Below, in pieces: positions 34,823 to 42,451 of a DNA stretch of 64,000 bases. Position 1 is the stretch's first letter; every line of letters begins with the position of its first letter. Both the position numbers and the translations under genes were made by a program. Below the pieces are notes generated by a model. That model made no database searches and was not told the DNA's origin. It saw nothing but the letters and a program-made list of their open reading frames with translations. The stretch comes from Oscillospiraceae bacterium (lineage in GTDB: Bacteria; Bacillota; Clostridia; Oscillospirales; Oscillospiraceae): the NCBI GenBank assembly GCA_017448455.1, contig JAFSLL010000132.1, forward strand, positions 84,839-148,838, in the 5' to 3' direction.

Positions 34823-35575
34823 TTAATGACAGGTGGACCAGCCGCCGTCAATGGGGAGGCAGACGCCGCTCACATACTTCGCCTCATCGGAGGCCAGATA
34901 GACCATTGCCCAGGCGGCGTCTTCCGGCTCGCCCAGGAAACCAAGAGGCGTGCTGTCCAGGAAAAACTCCCGACAGGCCTCAAAGATGGCGTCCTGCTTG
35001 GGTGTCCAAACATAGTTGGGCGCCAGGCAGTTAAAGCGGACCCCGCTCCCCTTGGTAGCTGCGACCATATCCTTTGTGGCCAGCAGAATGCCGGCTTTTG
35101 TGATCGGATAGGACGCGCAGCCATAGCCTAGGAAGGAAAGGCCGGTGGAAGAAGAAAAGTTGATAAAATTCCCCTTGATCCAATTGTCCAGCATGTACTG
35201 GAGAACGGACTGATAGGAAAACATCATACTCTTCAGATTGGTCTCGATGACTCTGTCCCATTCGTCCATATCCAGGCAGTCCCAGTCGCTGTAGCAGAAT
35301 TCTGCGGCGCCGTTTACACAGCAGTCCACTCTGCCGTAGGTATCCAGCGTCAGTTTCAGGATCTCATCCCAGGATTCCCGTTTGCTCACATCGGCGACCA
35401 GCGCGACGGCGTCTCCGCCGTTGGCTTTAATCTGTTCACAGCGTTCGGTCACATCCTCGTGACGTCCCACCATGACGCATTTCGCACCCTCCCGGCAGAA
35501 CAGTTCACTGGCTTTCCCGCAGATCCCGCCGGCTGCGCCGGTCAGGATCGCGACTTTATCTTTCAACCGATCCAT
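34823..35575 (-). CDS. Classical short-chain dehydrogenase/reductase
   Basis: The 250-residue protein has the complete classical SDR set: TGAAGGICGKAS for NAD(P) binding, VADVS, VNGAAEF, the serine in NFSSSTG, Tyr-Pro-Ile-Thr-Lys as catalytic YxxxK, and the C-terminal VSGVCLPIDGG. Related enzymes are hydroxysteroid dehydrogenases and BaiA-type alcohol dehydrogenases as well as ketoacyl reductases. It would oxidise or reduce a hydroxyl/keto group on the operon's substrate. The ATG at 35575 with AAGAGG upstream is favoured over an in-frame TTG two codons earlier. It starts 11 bases after the SnoaL-like gene. Confidence 0.8.
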   Translation of the reverse strand: MDRLKDKVAILTGAAGGICGKASELFCREGAKCVMVGRHEDVTERCEQIKANGGDAVALVADVSKRESWDEILKLTLDTYGRVDCCVNGAAEFCYSDWDCLDMDEWDRVIETNLKSMMFSYQSVLQYMLDNWIKGNFINFSSSTGLSFLGYGCASYPITKAGILLATKDMVAATKGSGVRFNCLAPNYVWTPKQDAIFEACREFFLDSTPLGFLGEPEDAAWAMVYLASDEAKYVSGVCLPIDGGWSTCH

Positions 35576-35586
35576 ACGCAAGCCTC

Positions 35587-36090
35587 TTATTCAAAGCGAA
35601 GAGAGCCGAGCACGACGCCGTAGTCCAGACGAAGGATCTGGATGCGCCACTTCCCGTCCTCACATTTCACCAGATCATCCACGTACAGGCCAAAGCCGGA
35701 ATAGTTGTAATCATCCGCGCAATAGGTGTGGTAGTCGTTCATCCTCGTTACCAGCTGGACGTGGGTGTCATCCACAAAATTGACCACCTGATTATGGCCG
35801 AAATGCATGGGGACCATTTTGGCATTGTCGCAAAGGAAAAGATTCTGGGCTATTTGATCGTCCGGGTCGGTATAGCCCTGTCCGCCGCCCCAATAGGTGT
35901 CAAAGCCTTCTGCGACGAACACGTCCTTGAGAAGCTCCCGGTCGTTCAGGTCCACGCCGTAAAAATAGGACGCTTTGGTTGCCAGAATAGCGGGGATCTC
36001 TGCCAACTGCTCCGGAGTGTAGGGTTTACGTGCACCCATCAAAGCTTCGTGCGCCAGCTTCCTCAGGCTTTCTGAATATTCGAGTACCAT
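35587..36090 (-). CDS. SnoaL-like (NTF2-fold) protein resembling bile-acid 7-dehydratase BaiE
   Basis: The 167-residue protein has the SnoaL_4 pattern: helix, then YFYGVD with Tyr42 and Asp47 five apart, a strand pair with HFGHN (His96 and His99), TRMNDYHTY and the end GKWRIQILRLDYG. BaiE (166 residues), the 7-alpha-dehydratase of bile acids, has the same size and, as I recall its structure, a catalytic Tyr-x4-Asp pair with a histidine and an arginine in equivalent order. Other family members are isomerases, hydroxylases or limonene-type hydrolases, so dehydratase activity is only a good guess. It is first in the operon, behind AAGGAGACGG and a palindrome-rich region. Confidence 0.7.
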   Translation of the reverse strand: MVLEYSESLRKLAHEALMGARKPYTPEQLAEIPAILATKASYFYGVDLNDRELLKDVFVAEGFDTYWGGGQGYTDPDDQIAQNLFLCDNAKMVPMHFGHNQVVNFVDDTHVQLVTRMNDYHTYCADDYNYSGFGLYVDDLVKCEDGKWRIQILRLDYGVVLGSLRFE

Positions 36091-36117
36091 AGTTAACCGT
36101 CTCCTTTTATTGTATAG

Positions 36118-36220
36118 TTGAATCAAGCGTTTGCCTGTTTTGAAAATAACATAGAAAAAACGCTTGCCGCAAAAGAATCAAATTGATTCTTTTTGCGGCA
36201 AGTTGAATAGATTGATTCAA
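36118..36220. promoter_or_regulatory. Cluster of TTGATTC/GAATCAA sites
   Basis: The intergenic region holds TTGAATCAA (36118-36126), the palindrome GAATCAAATTGATTC inside a larger hairpin (36175-36189), and TTGATTCAA (36212-36220). The first lies just upstream of a possible -10 box for the SnoaL-like operon. The three share one half-site, as expected for cooperative binding by a single dimeric regulator, most likely the divergent XRE protein. Confidence 0.6.
36163..36202. repeat. 40-base inverted repeat in the regulatory region
   Basis: CTTGCCGCAAAAGAATCAA is mirrored almost perfectly, one extra A in the right arm, around a single base. It could act as a DNA operator or as a terminator for upstream readthrough. 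Confidence 0.7.
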
Positions 36221-36253
36221 TTTCGATGCAAGATGTCAACGCTTGAACAAGGC

Positions 36254-36282
36254 TTGTTTTTGAGCTATTCCTGTGTTATCTT
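36254..36282 (+). promoter_or_regulatory. Promoter of the XRE regulator
   Basis: TTGTTT, 17 bases, TATCTT, ending about 50 bases before the start codon. Confidence 0.45.
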
Positions 36283-36334
36283 TATCATATCTCTTAGAAA
36301 AAAGAAGCTGTTTCCATAAAGGAGGCGATTCATT

Positions 36335-37783
36335 ATGACATTTGGTCAAACCTTGAAGCAAGTTTTGGCGATCAGTGGACTGCGCGCGAGCTATCTGGCC
36401 AATGACCTCGGCTATGATGACTCTTATATCAGTCGCTGGTTAAGCGGGCAGAAGCTGCCGTCCTTGAAATACAACGATGACTTGTTTGCCAAGATTTCCT
36501 CTATCGTCATCAAAAACTGTACGGAAGAGAGCCGACAGGCTTTGGTAAGTGAGATGATGCCGCAACTTCGTGACTCCGCCTCTGCAAAAATAGTGGAAAG
36601 TGAATTATCCAGGCTTCTTTCGAATGCCTTTTATGCCAGCGGTTCTTCTCTTTCTTCCGGAAAGTTTATGTCCCGTACGGAAAACTGCAACGCAAACATT
36701 TCTGTACTCCCGGCGAAAACCGTATATCAGATTTTCTATGATGCAATGGAATATGTCTCCCGAACCGGTTCTGCCCCATTTATTAATGTAATTGTCAATT
36801 CTCCTCTGCACTTTCATGCCAACGAAGAGTTTTCCATTATCACCAACGTACCGACTGACAGCGGCATCAAGCCGCTCTGCATGCACCAGACCGTCAACTT
36901 GAAAGATTTCAAGGAAAATGTCGATTTGTATTGTGCCCGGATTTGTCAGTTTTTTGGAGGCGCTCCTAGAGCATACTACCACCTGTATCAGACGGATGAC
37001 CGCCCGTCAACAGACGACTTGTTTATTGTCATGGAAGGCGGCTTCCTATACTTTTTCTTAAAAAACCCCTACGGTGGTCAGGCTTATTCTCTGATCTCCT
37101 ATGACAAAGATCTTGTGTTCGAATACTTCACTTCTACGGAAGCGAACCTGAATCTTCGTCCTCGCTTAACCAGCTACTTTGATTATGCGTGGCTTCTGGA
37201 GCGCAAGCTTGTTTACCGACTCTTGATGGGCGGTAAATTATCGCTTTTGCTGAAGAGCATGTTTCCTCTCTTTATGACATCCGAGATGTTTTCTGAGCTA
37301 TGCAGCAGTTTCACGGCAAAGGAAATGGAGCCTCAAATGCTTGTCTCCCATTATGAGAAGCTGTGGCAGGCCCCTAAGCGTGCGATCATTTTCAAATCCG
37401 CTCTTGTAAATTATATCTGCGACGGAAAAATCGAACTGTTCGGACAGATCGTTCACCTTGACGATCAGATAAGGAAAGCACATTTACAGTATTTGCTGAG
37501 CCTTCTACGCAATTCCGAGGAAAACAGTATAGCCATTTTGAATGATGACAATCCGCTGCTTAGTTATAACGAGTGTGGAATCTCCTTGTTTCTCAGCGAC
37601 GGCATCGCGTTCGCAGAAAACCTCGATGCCGACCCCGAGCACCGCTTTATCCGCCTCCGCTCCATGGAGATTATTGAATACTTTTTCAGCTTCTTTGACC
37701 ATCTTCAAAGCTTGGACGAAAAATATATCCTGCTTGGCGACGAAGCCTTGGATTTTATAGAGCGCGGCCTTGAAATGATATAA
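36335..37783 (+). CDS. Large XRE-type regulator of the redox operon
   Basis: The 482-residue protein has an N-terminal helix-turn-helix (about 1-65: LAISGLRASYLANDLGYDDS, then YISRWLSGQKLPS). The other 400 residues are a large region without any family I recognise, containing alternating helical and beta stretches, perhaps a ligand-sensing domain. It has no membrane segment. AGGAGGCG precedes the ATG. It is divergent from the SnoaL-like/SDR/OYE operon with shared TTGATTC palindromes, and so most likely senses that operon's substrate. Base composition is more A+T-rich than the genes on both sides, hinting at a separate origin. Confidence 0.75.
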   Translation: MTFGQTLKQVLAISGLRASYLANDLGYDDSYISRWLSGQKLPSLKYNDDLFAKISSIVIKNCTEESRQALVSEMMPQLRDSASAKIVESELSRLLSNAFYASGSSLSSGKFMSRTENCNANISVLPAKTVYQIFYDAMEYVSRTGSAPFINVIVNSPLHFHANEEFSIITNVPTDSGIKPLCMHQTVNLKDFKENVDLYCARICQFFGGAPRAYYHLYQTDDRPSTDDLFIVMEGGFLYFFLKNPYGGQAYSLISYDKDLVFEYFTSTEANLNLRPRLTSYFDYAWLLERKLVYRLLMGGKLSLLLKSMFPLFMTSEMFSELCSSFTAKEMEPQMLVSHYEKLWQAPKRAIIFKSALVNYICDGKIELFGQIVHLDDQIRKAHLQYLLSLLRNSEENSIAILNDDNPLLSYNECGISLFLSDGIAFAENLDADPEHRFIRLRSMEIIEYFFSFFDHLQSLDEKYILLGDEALDFIERGLEMI

Positions 37784-37792
37784 TAAAGGTCT

Positions 37793-38197
37793 TCAAGAAT
37801 TTGCCTCTTCGGCATCCTCGTTGTAAACCAGCTCCTTCAGCACAATCTCTTCTGAACGGCTGCGGATGCTGTTCATGCGACGAACCCATTCCATCTGATT
37901 GGCAACTTTGAGCGCTTCGGTCACACCTTCGCGCTTGGCCATTTGGTAAACAAGCAGTTCCATTCGCTCTACACAGGCTTCGTCGATCTCCAGAAGGTGC
38001 GAATACAATTTTCCGGACAGCAACAACTCTGAATAAAGTACGGGATGCTGCTCTTTCAGATAGCATTTCCGCATCCGCCCATGTTTACCGATAGGCCTCT
38101 CTTCTACCTCTCCGATGGATAGGTCTGGAAGGACCACGTCGCCAACCTGCGTATAAGTGCCGCCTTTTAGTTCAAAAAAGGATTTCTGCGTTTTCAT
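37793..38197 (-). CDS. tnpV: TnpV family transposon protein
   Basis: The 134-residue protein reads KTQKSFFELKGGTYTQVGD, LPDLSIGEVEERPIGKHGRM, and NQMEWVRRMNSIRSRSEEIV, the characteristic blocks of TnpV proteins carried by Clostridial mobilisable transposons of the Tn4451 type. Function in the element is not well defined. GGAGG precedes the ATG at 38197. No integrase or mobilisation gene is attached, so it is probably a leftover of an element that once sat here. It converges on the XRE regulator, whose stop lies nine bases away. Confidence 0.8.
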   Translation of the reverse strand: MKTQKSFFELKGGTYTQVGDVVLPDLSIGEVEERPIGKHGRMRKCYLKEQHPVLYSELLLSGKLYSHLLEIDEACVERMELLVYQMAKREGVTEALKVANQMEWVRRMNSIRSRSEEIVLKELVYNEDAEEANS

Positions 38198-38278
38198 GGG
38201 ATATACCTCCAAATCAATATTTGGAAGCATCGTAAGCGTGAGGGTTACTTCTTCATTTTATAGCTTTAACTTGTATAA

Positions 38279-38356
38279 ACCTTTATCTACGCTTTTCGCT
38301 TGGCAGCCAAGATCATGATCGATGTGCTGACAGAAGGACAAATGCGGGAAATCTGA
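38279..38356 (+). pseudogene. Tail of a transposon-type small protein
   Basis: The plus strand reads TFIYAFRLAAKIMIDVLTEG and a stop without a start. The FxYxFRLxxKxMI pattern resembles the end of small proteins common in Clostridial mobile elements. It is a fragment only. Confidence 0.35.
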
Positions 38357-38372
38357 TGTTTTGAAAAACGAG

Positions 38373-38410
38373 GCCCAGAGGAGGTGATGGAACCACTCCT
38401 CTGGGCTTTT
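38373..38410 (+). terminator. Terminator in mobile-element debris
   Basis: GCCCAGAGGAG is mirrored by CTCCTCTGGGC, followed by TTTT. Between here and 38527 nothing else is recognisable. Confidence 0.6.
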
Positions 38411-38527
38411 GCAATTTATAGAAAAGATATCTCTGTTTTCCCTTCTCAGTCGACTGAAGGATAACGTTTCCTTGCGTGGAGTCGGTGCCAAGGATGTGTA
38501 CCTCACTCTTCATGGAACCGATGTGCA

Positions 38528-39185
38528 TTACCCAGCTGAACAGATAGCGCCAGCCTTCCGGCGCGCCGGAGCTGTGAAGCGCTGCCGCTCGAAATGGCCG
38601 GGCAGATTTTTCTCCTTTACAGCCAAATGAAAATGGCAGGCAGCGATCCCGGTATCGACCCGCTGGATGGCAGGCGGGTTTTCTGCCAGCGCTTCCTTGC
38701 CCATCACGGCGTAGAAGTGAAAGGCCGAATGATCCATCACCACGCGCCAGGGCTGCGCTTTTCGGCTGGATAGCCGACGGGGCTGATGGCGGGCATCCAC
38801 TCGTCATCCCGGACCTGCATCTCCTGCGTAAAAGCCTCGCGGTTCAGCGTCGCCGCCAGCCAGCAGGTACCAAGACCCAGATGAGCGGCATAGAGCACCA
38901 GTTCCTCCATGGCGTACCCGGCCGCCTCCAAGCCCAGCGGCGCCTGCGGCACGACCACGCCCAGAAAGCTGCCTGCGCCTTTGATGACGCCGTAAGTGCC
39001 CAGCTTCTTCGGCTGCTCGGAGCTTTCGGTCTCGATCAGATGGATCGTCACAGGGATTCCGAAGGGATTGGTGATGCCGTCCCGATAGCGGAGCAGCTTT
39101 TCCTTGTCTTCCGCGCTCAACGGCCACGCTCATAGGTGCGGACGCTGTGCCGCTTTTCAATCGTTTCACGAATGGGAAAATCCAT
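38528..39185 (-). pseudogene. Nitroreductase-family gene, frameshifted and internally deleted
   Basis: Three pieces in order form a nitroreductase-like FMN protein. The start MDFPIRETIEKRHSVRTYE (ATG at 39185, GGGAGGG ahead) breaks by a one-base frameshift near 39125. The core (LSAEDKEKLLRYRDGI to SPVGYPAEKRS) follows. The end (QPWRVVMDHSAFHFYAVMGK to LPGHFE) lies in another frame. About 50 residues expected between PAEKR and the SxxKQPWR motif are missing. Two independent lesions mean no active product. In the intact family such proteins reduce nitro groups, quinones or flavins. Confidence 0.75.
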
Positions 39186-39239
39186 ATTGCATGTTACCCT
39201 CCCTGTATTTCTGATATTTCTTCTATCATCATGACGCCT

Positions 39240-39407
39240 TCATGGCATGGGTCTGCGTTCGATCCGGTCGTAGATCGGTTCCAGCTTCGGCTGGATCCAG
39301 GCAATCAGCTTCATATCGAAGTTTCCGAGATACACGACGATGCTGGCCGCAAACAGGCCGAGCACTGTCAGACAGAGCGTCAGCAGCGTTTTCTTGAGCT
39401 TTTCCAT
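39240..39407 (-). CDS. Small single-pass membrane peptide in the dehydratase-like operon
   Basis: A 55-residue ORF starts with AGGAGAGAAA in front of its ATG, 14 bases after the dehydratase-like gene. It has a basic start (MEKLKKT), one hydrophobic segment (about residues 8-27), and a tail rich in proline and charged residues (WIQPKLEPIYDRIERRPMP). The excellent ribosome site and close spacing support a real gene. No family is recognised; an accessory subunit or membrane tether is conceivable. Confidence 0.6.
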   Translation of the reverse strand: MEKLKKTLLTLCLTVLGLFAASIVVYLGNFDMKLIAWIQPKLEPIYDRIERRPMP

Positions 39408-39421
39408 TTTCTCTCCTTATC

Positions 39422-40975
39422 TCACCAGGCGTTCTGATCTTCGATCTCTTCCAGGGCGGGATCCAGCGGCTCCTCGTTCAAGACCGTGCGCATGTAGCGG
39501 TTGACCTCGTCGCGCATATTCTGGCGGGAGGCTTTGCGCGGATCCAGCAGCGAGTGCGTGACCCAGACCAGATGCAGGCCGCGTTTCATGGCCTCTTCCT
39601 CATAGATGCCGTGGTAGCCCGTCAGAGCCTTGCACGCGATCTGCTCATAGAGGATGATCATGTCGCAGTGAAATTCCTCGCAGAAGCGCCACACGTCGTC
39701 CACTCCGTAGCGGAAGCCGCCCTCGGAGCGGTTGCGCATGACCATGTTCATCATGAGATGGGCCAGATCGTAATAGGCCTGTTCCCGGTTTTCGGGGGTA
39801 TCGGTGTCGGCGTAGATCTCTGTGGAGGTAAGGTTCATGAAATGGGTGATCGGGACGATGCCCCAGCAGGCCATGAGCCAGTTGGGGAAGTTGGTGTAAA
39901 ACTCCGCCTGCACGCCCCACATGAGGGCGCGGTGGCGAGGCTCCCTGCACATGAGCTCCCGGCGCTCGTAGCCTTTCATCATCAGTTTCCGGAGCTTGTC
40001 GTCCACCGCCAGATACTCCGCGCTCTGCGCGTTCATCATGCGGGTGTAGTACACGTCCCGGTGCAGGGCGTAGTTGTTCTCCGGCACCTGGGGGTAGGCC
40101 GCTTTCTGCATCTCGAGGATCTCCAGGAAGCGCCGGGTCTGCTCGTTGAAAAGCCGCATGTTGGCAAAGTAGGCGTCCCAGTCCCATTTCTCACCGGTCT
40201 GCTCCTCCACGAAGCGGATGGCGGCCTTGACCTCATCCGCACCGTATTCCCGAATCAGATCGTCCTCCAGATATTCCGGCGCGGCCACGGCAAATGCGGG
40301 TTTTTGGTAACGGCGGTCCTCGATGGAGTTGCCCATAAGAGAGGTGTCGCAGGAGGTGTTGCAGTGCAGCATGCACTTGCCTACCTCGGGGTTGTCGTCC
40401 TCGATGGCGATGCCCAGCTCTGCCTTCGGCATGGTGCAGGCGTCACCGGTAATGCCGTATTCCTCGGCCTTGTCAATGTAGAAGGGCGCGGAGTGCTGCG
40501 CCACAGCGGAGCGGGCAAACACGCCGCAGAGCTGCGGGCAGATATCCACCAGGTTCGGGAAGCCGAAAAGCAGCTCCTCCATCATGTTCTCGTCGAAGAC
40601 TACCATCTTGTCGCTCTTGCCCTTGCTGCCGCCGATACGCTGGTCGGCCTCAAACAGCAGAGTCAGCGTACGGATCAGCTGGGCGAGGATGAAGTCATAC
40701 TGGGTGTGAGCGATGCGCAGCTGATTGCCGCGGGTCCCCTCCGTGCAGCGGTCGATAAAGTCAATGGCGGCCAGGTAGTCCAGCATCCAGCGGTAGCGGA
40801 AGAAGCCCTTGAAGCACTGGGGATTGGTGATGAACTTTACGAGCCTGCCCCAGTTTTTGGCCCAGCAGCGATAGTCGTACCAGGAATCGGAGAGCCCGCG
40901 CCATTCGCGCTGGGTCTTGGTCCTGCCGCCGTCATAGAGCTTTCCGGACGAAACGATGCCGATCTTGGTCCTCAT
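39422..40975 (-). CDS. 2-hydroxyacyl-CoA dehydratase/benzoyl-CoA reductase-like subunit
   Basis: The 517-residue protein opens KIGIVSSGKLYDGGRT. It carries cysteine groups of the HgdB/BcrC superfamily (DICPQLCGVFARS; CMLHCNTSCDTSLMG), a central helical part, and a final third with LIILYEQIACKALTGYHGIY typical for the family's iron-sulfur site. Members remove water from 2-hydroxyacyl-CoA or reduce aromatic CoA esters by one-electron chemistry and need a partner subunit and an ATP-driven activator. The ATG at 40975 (GGGGGCGGGAG ahead) overlaps the stop of a preceding gene by ATGA, but only the tail of that gene survives. Without partner or activator nearby it may be orphaned or work with proteins encoded elsewhere. 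Confidence 0.75.
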   Translation of the reverse strand: MRTKIGIVSSGKLYDGGRTKTQREWRGLSDSWYDYRCWAKNWGRLVKFITNPQCFKGFFRYRWMLDYLAAIDFIDRCTEGTRGNQLRIAHTQYDFILAQLIRTLTLLFEADQRIGGSKGKSDKMVVFDENMMEELLFGFPNLVDICPQLCGVFARSAVAQHSAPFYIDKAEEYGITGDACTMPKAELGIAIEDDNPEVGKCMLHCNTSCDTSLMGNSIEDRRYQKPAFAVAAPEYLEDDLIREYGADEVKAAIRFVEEQTGEKWDWDAYFANMRLFNEQTRRFLEILEMQKAAYPQVPENNYALHRDVYYTRMMNAQSAEYLAVDDKLRKLMMKGYERRELMCREPRHRALMWGVQAEFYTNFPNWLMACWGIVPITHFMNLTSTEIYADTDTPENREQAYYDLAHLMMNMVMRNRSEGGFRYGVDDVWRFCEEFHCDMIILYEQIACKALTGYHGIYEEEAMKRGLHLVWVTHSLLDPRKASRQNMRDEVNRYMRTVLNEEPLDPALEEIEDQNAW

Positions 40976-41025
40976 GCTCCCGCCCCCTTCTGCAGCTTCT
41001 TGATCTCGATGCTCTCCATGAAAGC
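40972..41025 (-). pseudogene. Last codons of an upstream partner subunit
   Basis: The minus strand reads AFMESIEIKKLQKGAGA and a stop that overlaps the next ATG. Such an ending is expected for a second HgdB/BcrB-type subunit. Beyond 41025 the homology stops abruptly and coding sense switches to the other strand, so a rearrangement removed the gene. Confidence 0.45.
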
Positions 41026-41029
41026 CTGG

Positions 41030-41209
41030 ATGTATCAGCTCAGCGATAACAGCATTTTCACCATGATGTACAAAACCACCATGGAGGCCCAAAAGGGCAT
41101 GTATGCGCTCTATTTCAAAAAGAACGGCCTGAAGGATGCCAGGGAATTCATGACTGCAGCAGCTGCGGCGACTGGCAAACTGCCGGCAGGCTTTTGCTTT
41201 CATCCATGG
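41030..41209 (+). other. Orphan coding fragment joined at the breakpoint
   Basis: The plus strand reads MYQLSDNSIFTMMYKTTMEA, then QKGMYALYFKKNGLKDAREF and ends in a run of alanines and LPAGFCF. Composition is that of a real soluble protein, but there is no ribosome site and I do not recognise the family. It begins within a few bases of the dehydratase remnant, so it probably comes from the DNA fused there. From 41210 to 41482 I see nothing. Confidence 0.3.
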
Positions 41210-41482
41210 AAAGCGTCATCTCCGGCCCGACATCGCTGCTTTCATAAGAGACCGTATCGTTTACCTAAAAAGCACTTGGGAATATGCTGTGATAAGCTGC
41301 GCCCATGTGCTTTTTCTCTGCTTTTCCGGCTGGATTCCCCAGCAACTGTATAGAATGGATTGACATCCCAAGCGTGCTCATGCTGCGGTCCCTCTAATCT
41401 TTCGAAGTATCAGTGTGCCCTTTTTCTTCATCCAACCTTAAATGAAACTAAAAATGATAATGATATCCCGCACATCGACCCG

Positions 41483-41520
41483 GAAAAAATGGCTGAATGA
41501 GGCGTTTGCCCCATTCAGCC
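41483..41520 (-). terminator. Terminator of the GntR gene
   Basis: GGCTGAATG and its complement form a stem with GGC/GCC near a T-rich loop. A run of six T on the minus strand follows. Confidence 0.75.
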
Positions 41521-41561
41521 GTAACGCTTTGCCTGCGTCTGCGGTAATGGTCATTCCGGAC

Positions 41562-42302
41562 TTATGAAACCCCGGGCGTGAAGGTACCGGCGGCGCTGAG
41601 CCCGGTCAGAAGTTCTTCATTGTACCGGTGAACGATGCCGATTGCCTTTGACGCGTTGCCTTCCTTTAAGGCAAGCGCGGTCTGCTCCAGATAATCTGCG
41701 GCCGAATCAGCGCCGATGGACCGGATCCATTCTTCCCACAGACGAAGGGTGAAAGGCTTAAAGGAGTTCAGCACGAGCGTGGAAAACATATTACCGGAGT
41801 GAAGAAAAATGTAATGGGTAAACCGGAAGGCCAGCTCGGCCTGGTCCTCCAGTTTTAACGGGGGATTCCTGTGGGCGCCGTTGCGGAGATCAAGCGCCAG
41901 CGACCTGAGCTGCAGAATGTCTTTGGTCGAATGCTTCCGGGCGAAGACCCTCATTGCCTCGTTCTCAAGCGCCTCCCTCATAAGAATCAGGGAACGGATA
42001 TCCTGGGGATCCAGTTTGAGCACGTTTGTCTTCAACAGTGCGGTCAGGGTCTCAAGATTGCCGAATTCCTCCCAGTTTGCCACATAGGCGCCCTGGCGGG
42101 GGTCAATCCGGATAAAGCCGTTTTTTGCCAGATTGCTCATGCCGAGATGAACGGCGCTTTTGCTGATGCCCATCTCTTCCGCAAGCATCCTTTCGGAGGG
42201 AAGGCGCTCTCCGACCTGCAGTTCGCCGGAAAGGATGGAATTCTGCATCCGCGTTTCAAAGATCTCGGTAACGGTCGGCGCGATAATTTTTTCGTATTTC
42301 AT
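41562..42302 (-). CDS. GntR/FadR-type regulator
   Basis: The 246-residue protein has a winged helix-turn-helix (about 10-75: GERLPSERMLAEEMGISKSA, then DPRQGAYV) and an all-helical FCD-like sensor domain (about 95-240). Family members usually repress neighbouring catabolic or redox operons until a carboxylic-acid-type ligand binds. It is divergent from the flavin dehydrogenase/reductase pair, and an inverted repeat TGGTC-N7-GACCA lies at its own transcription start. AGAGGTGAT precedes the ATG. It is expected to control both directions. Confidence 0.85.
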   Translation of the reverse strand: MKYEKIIAPTVTEIFETRMQNSILSGELQVGERLPSERMLAEEMGISKSAVHLGMSNLAKNGFIRIDPRQGAYVANWEEFGNLETLTALLKTNVLKLDPQDIRSLILMREALENEAMRVFARKHSTKDILQLRSLALDLRNGAHRNPPLKLEDQAELAFRFTHYIFLHSGNMFSTLVLNSFKPFTLRLWEEWIRSIGADSAADYLEQTALALKEGNASKAIGIVHRYNEELLTGLSAAGTFTPGVS

Positions 42303-42313
42303 AAGATCACCTC

Positions 42314-42330
42314 TGGTCTAATCAGGACCA
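42314..42330. promoter_or_regulatory. FadR-like operator at the GntR transcription start
   Basis: TGGTC and GACCA flank seven bases. The TGGT-ACCA theme is typical of FadR-branch operators, and the site sits where transcription of gntR should begin, so autoregulation is likely. Confidence 0.5.
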
Positions 42331-42337
42331 CGGCAAT

Positions 42338-42366
42338 AAAATACAGTAAAGTTCACCTTTTTTCAA
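42338..42366 (-). promoter_or_regulatory. Promoter of the GntR gene
   Basis: On the minus strand TTGAAA, 17 bases, TATTTT. Confidence 0.5.
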
Positions 42367-42374
42367 GAGCGTTC

Positions 42375-42403
42375 TTGCAATTTTTTTGTCAAAGTTGTAC
42401 AGT
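42375..42403 (+). promoter_or_regulatory. Promoter of the flavin dehydrogenase operon
   Basis: TTGCAA, 17 bases, TACAGT, about 45 bases upstream of the start codon. Confidence 0.5.
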
Positions 42404-42451
42404 TTTCAGTGACCTGACACGACAATCTGATCAGAAAGGGTGAAACGGTTT

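Noticed and set aside
30017-36090. Calling the redox operon a bai operon
   Set aside because: Only enzyme types match. CoA ligase, CoA transferase and transporter are missing, and the OYE active-site motif differs, so bile acid is just one possible substrate.
39554-41353. A 599-codon plus-strand frame opposite the dehydratase-like gene
   Set aside because: Most of it is antisense; only the short part after 41030 looks like real coding sequence and is listed separately.
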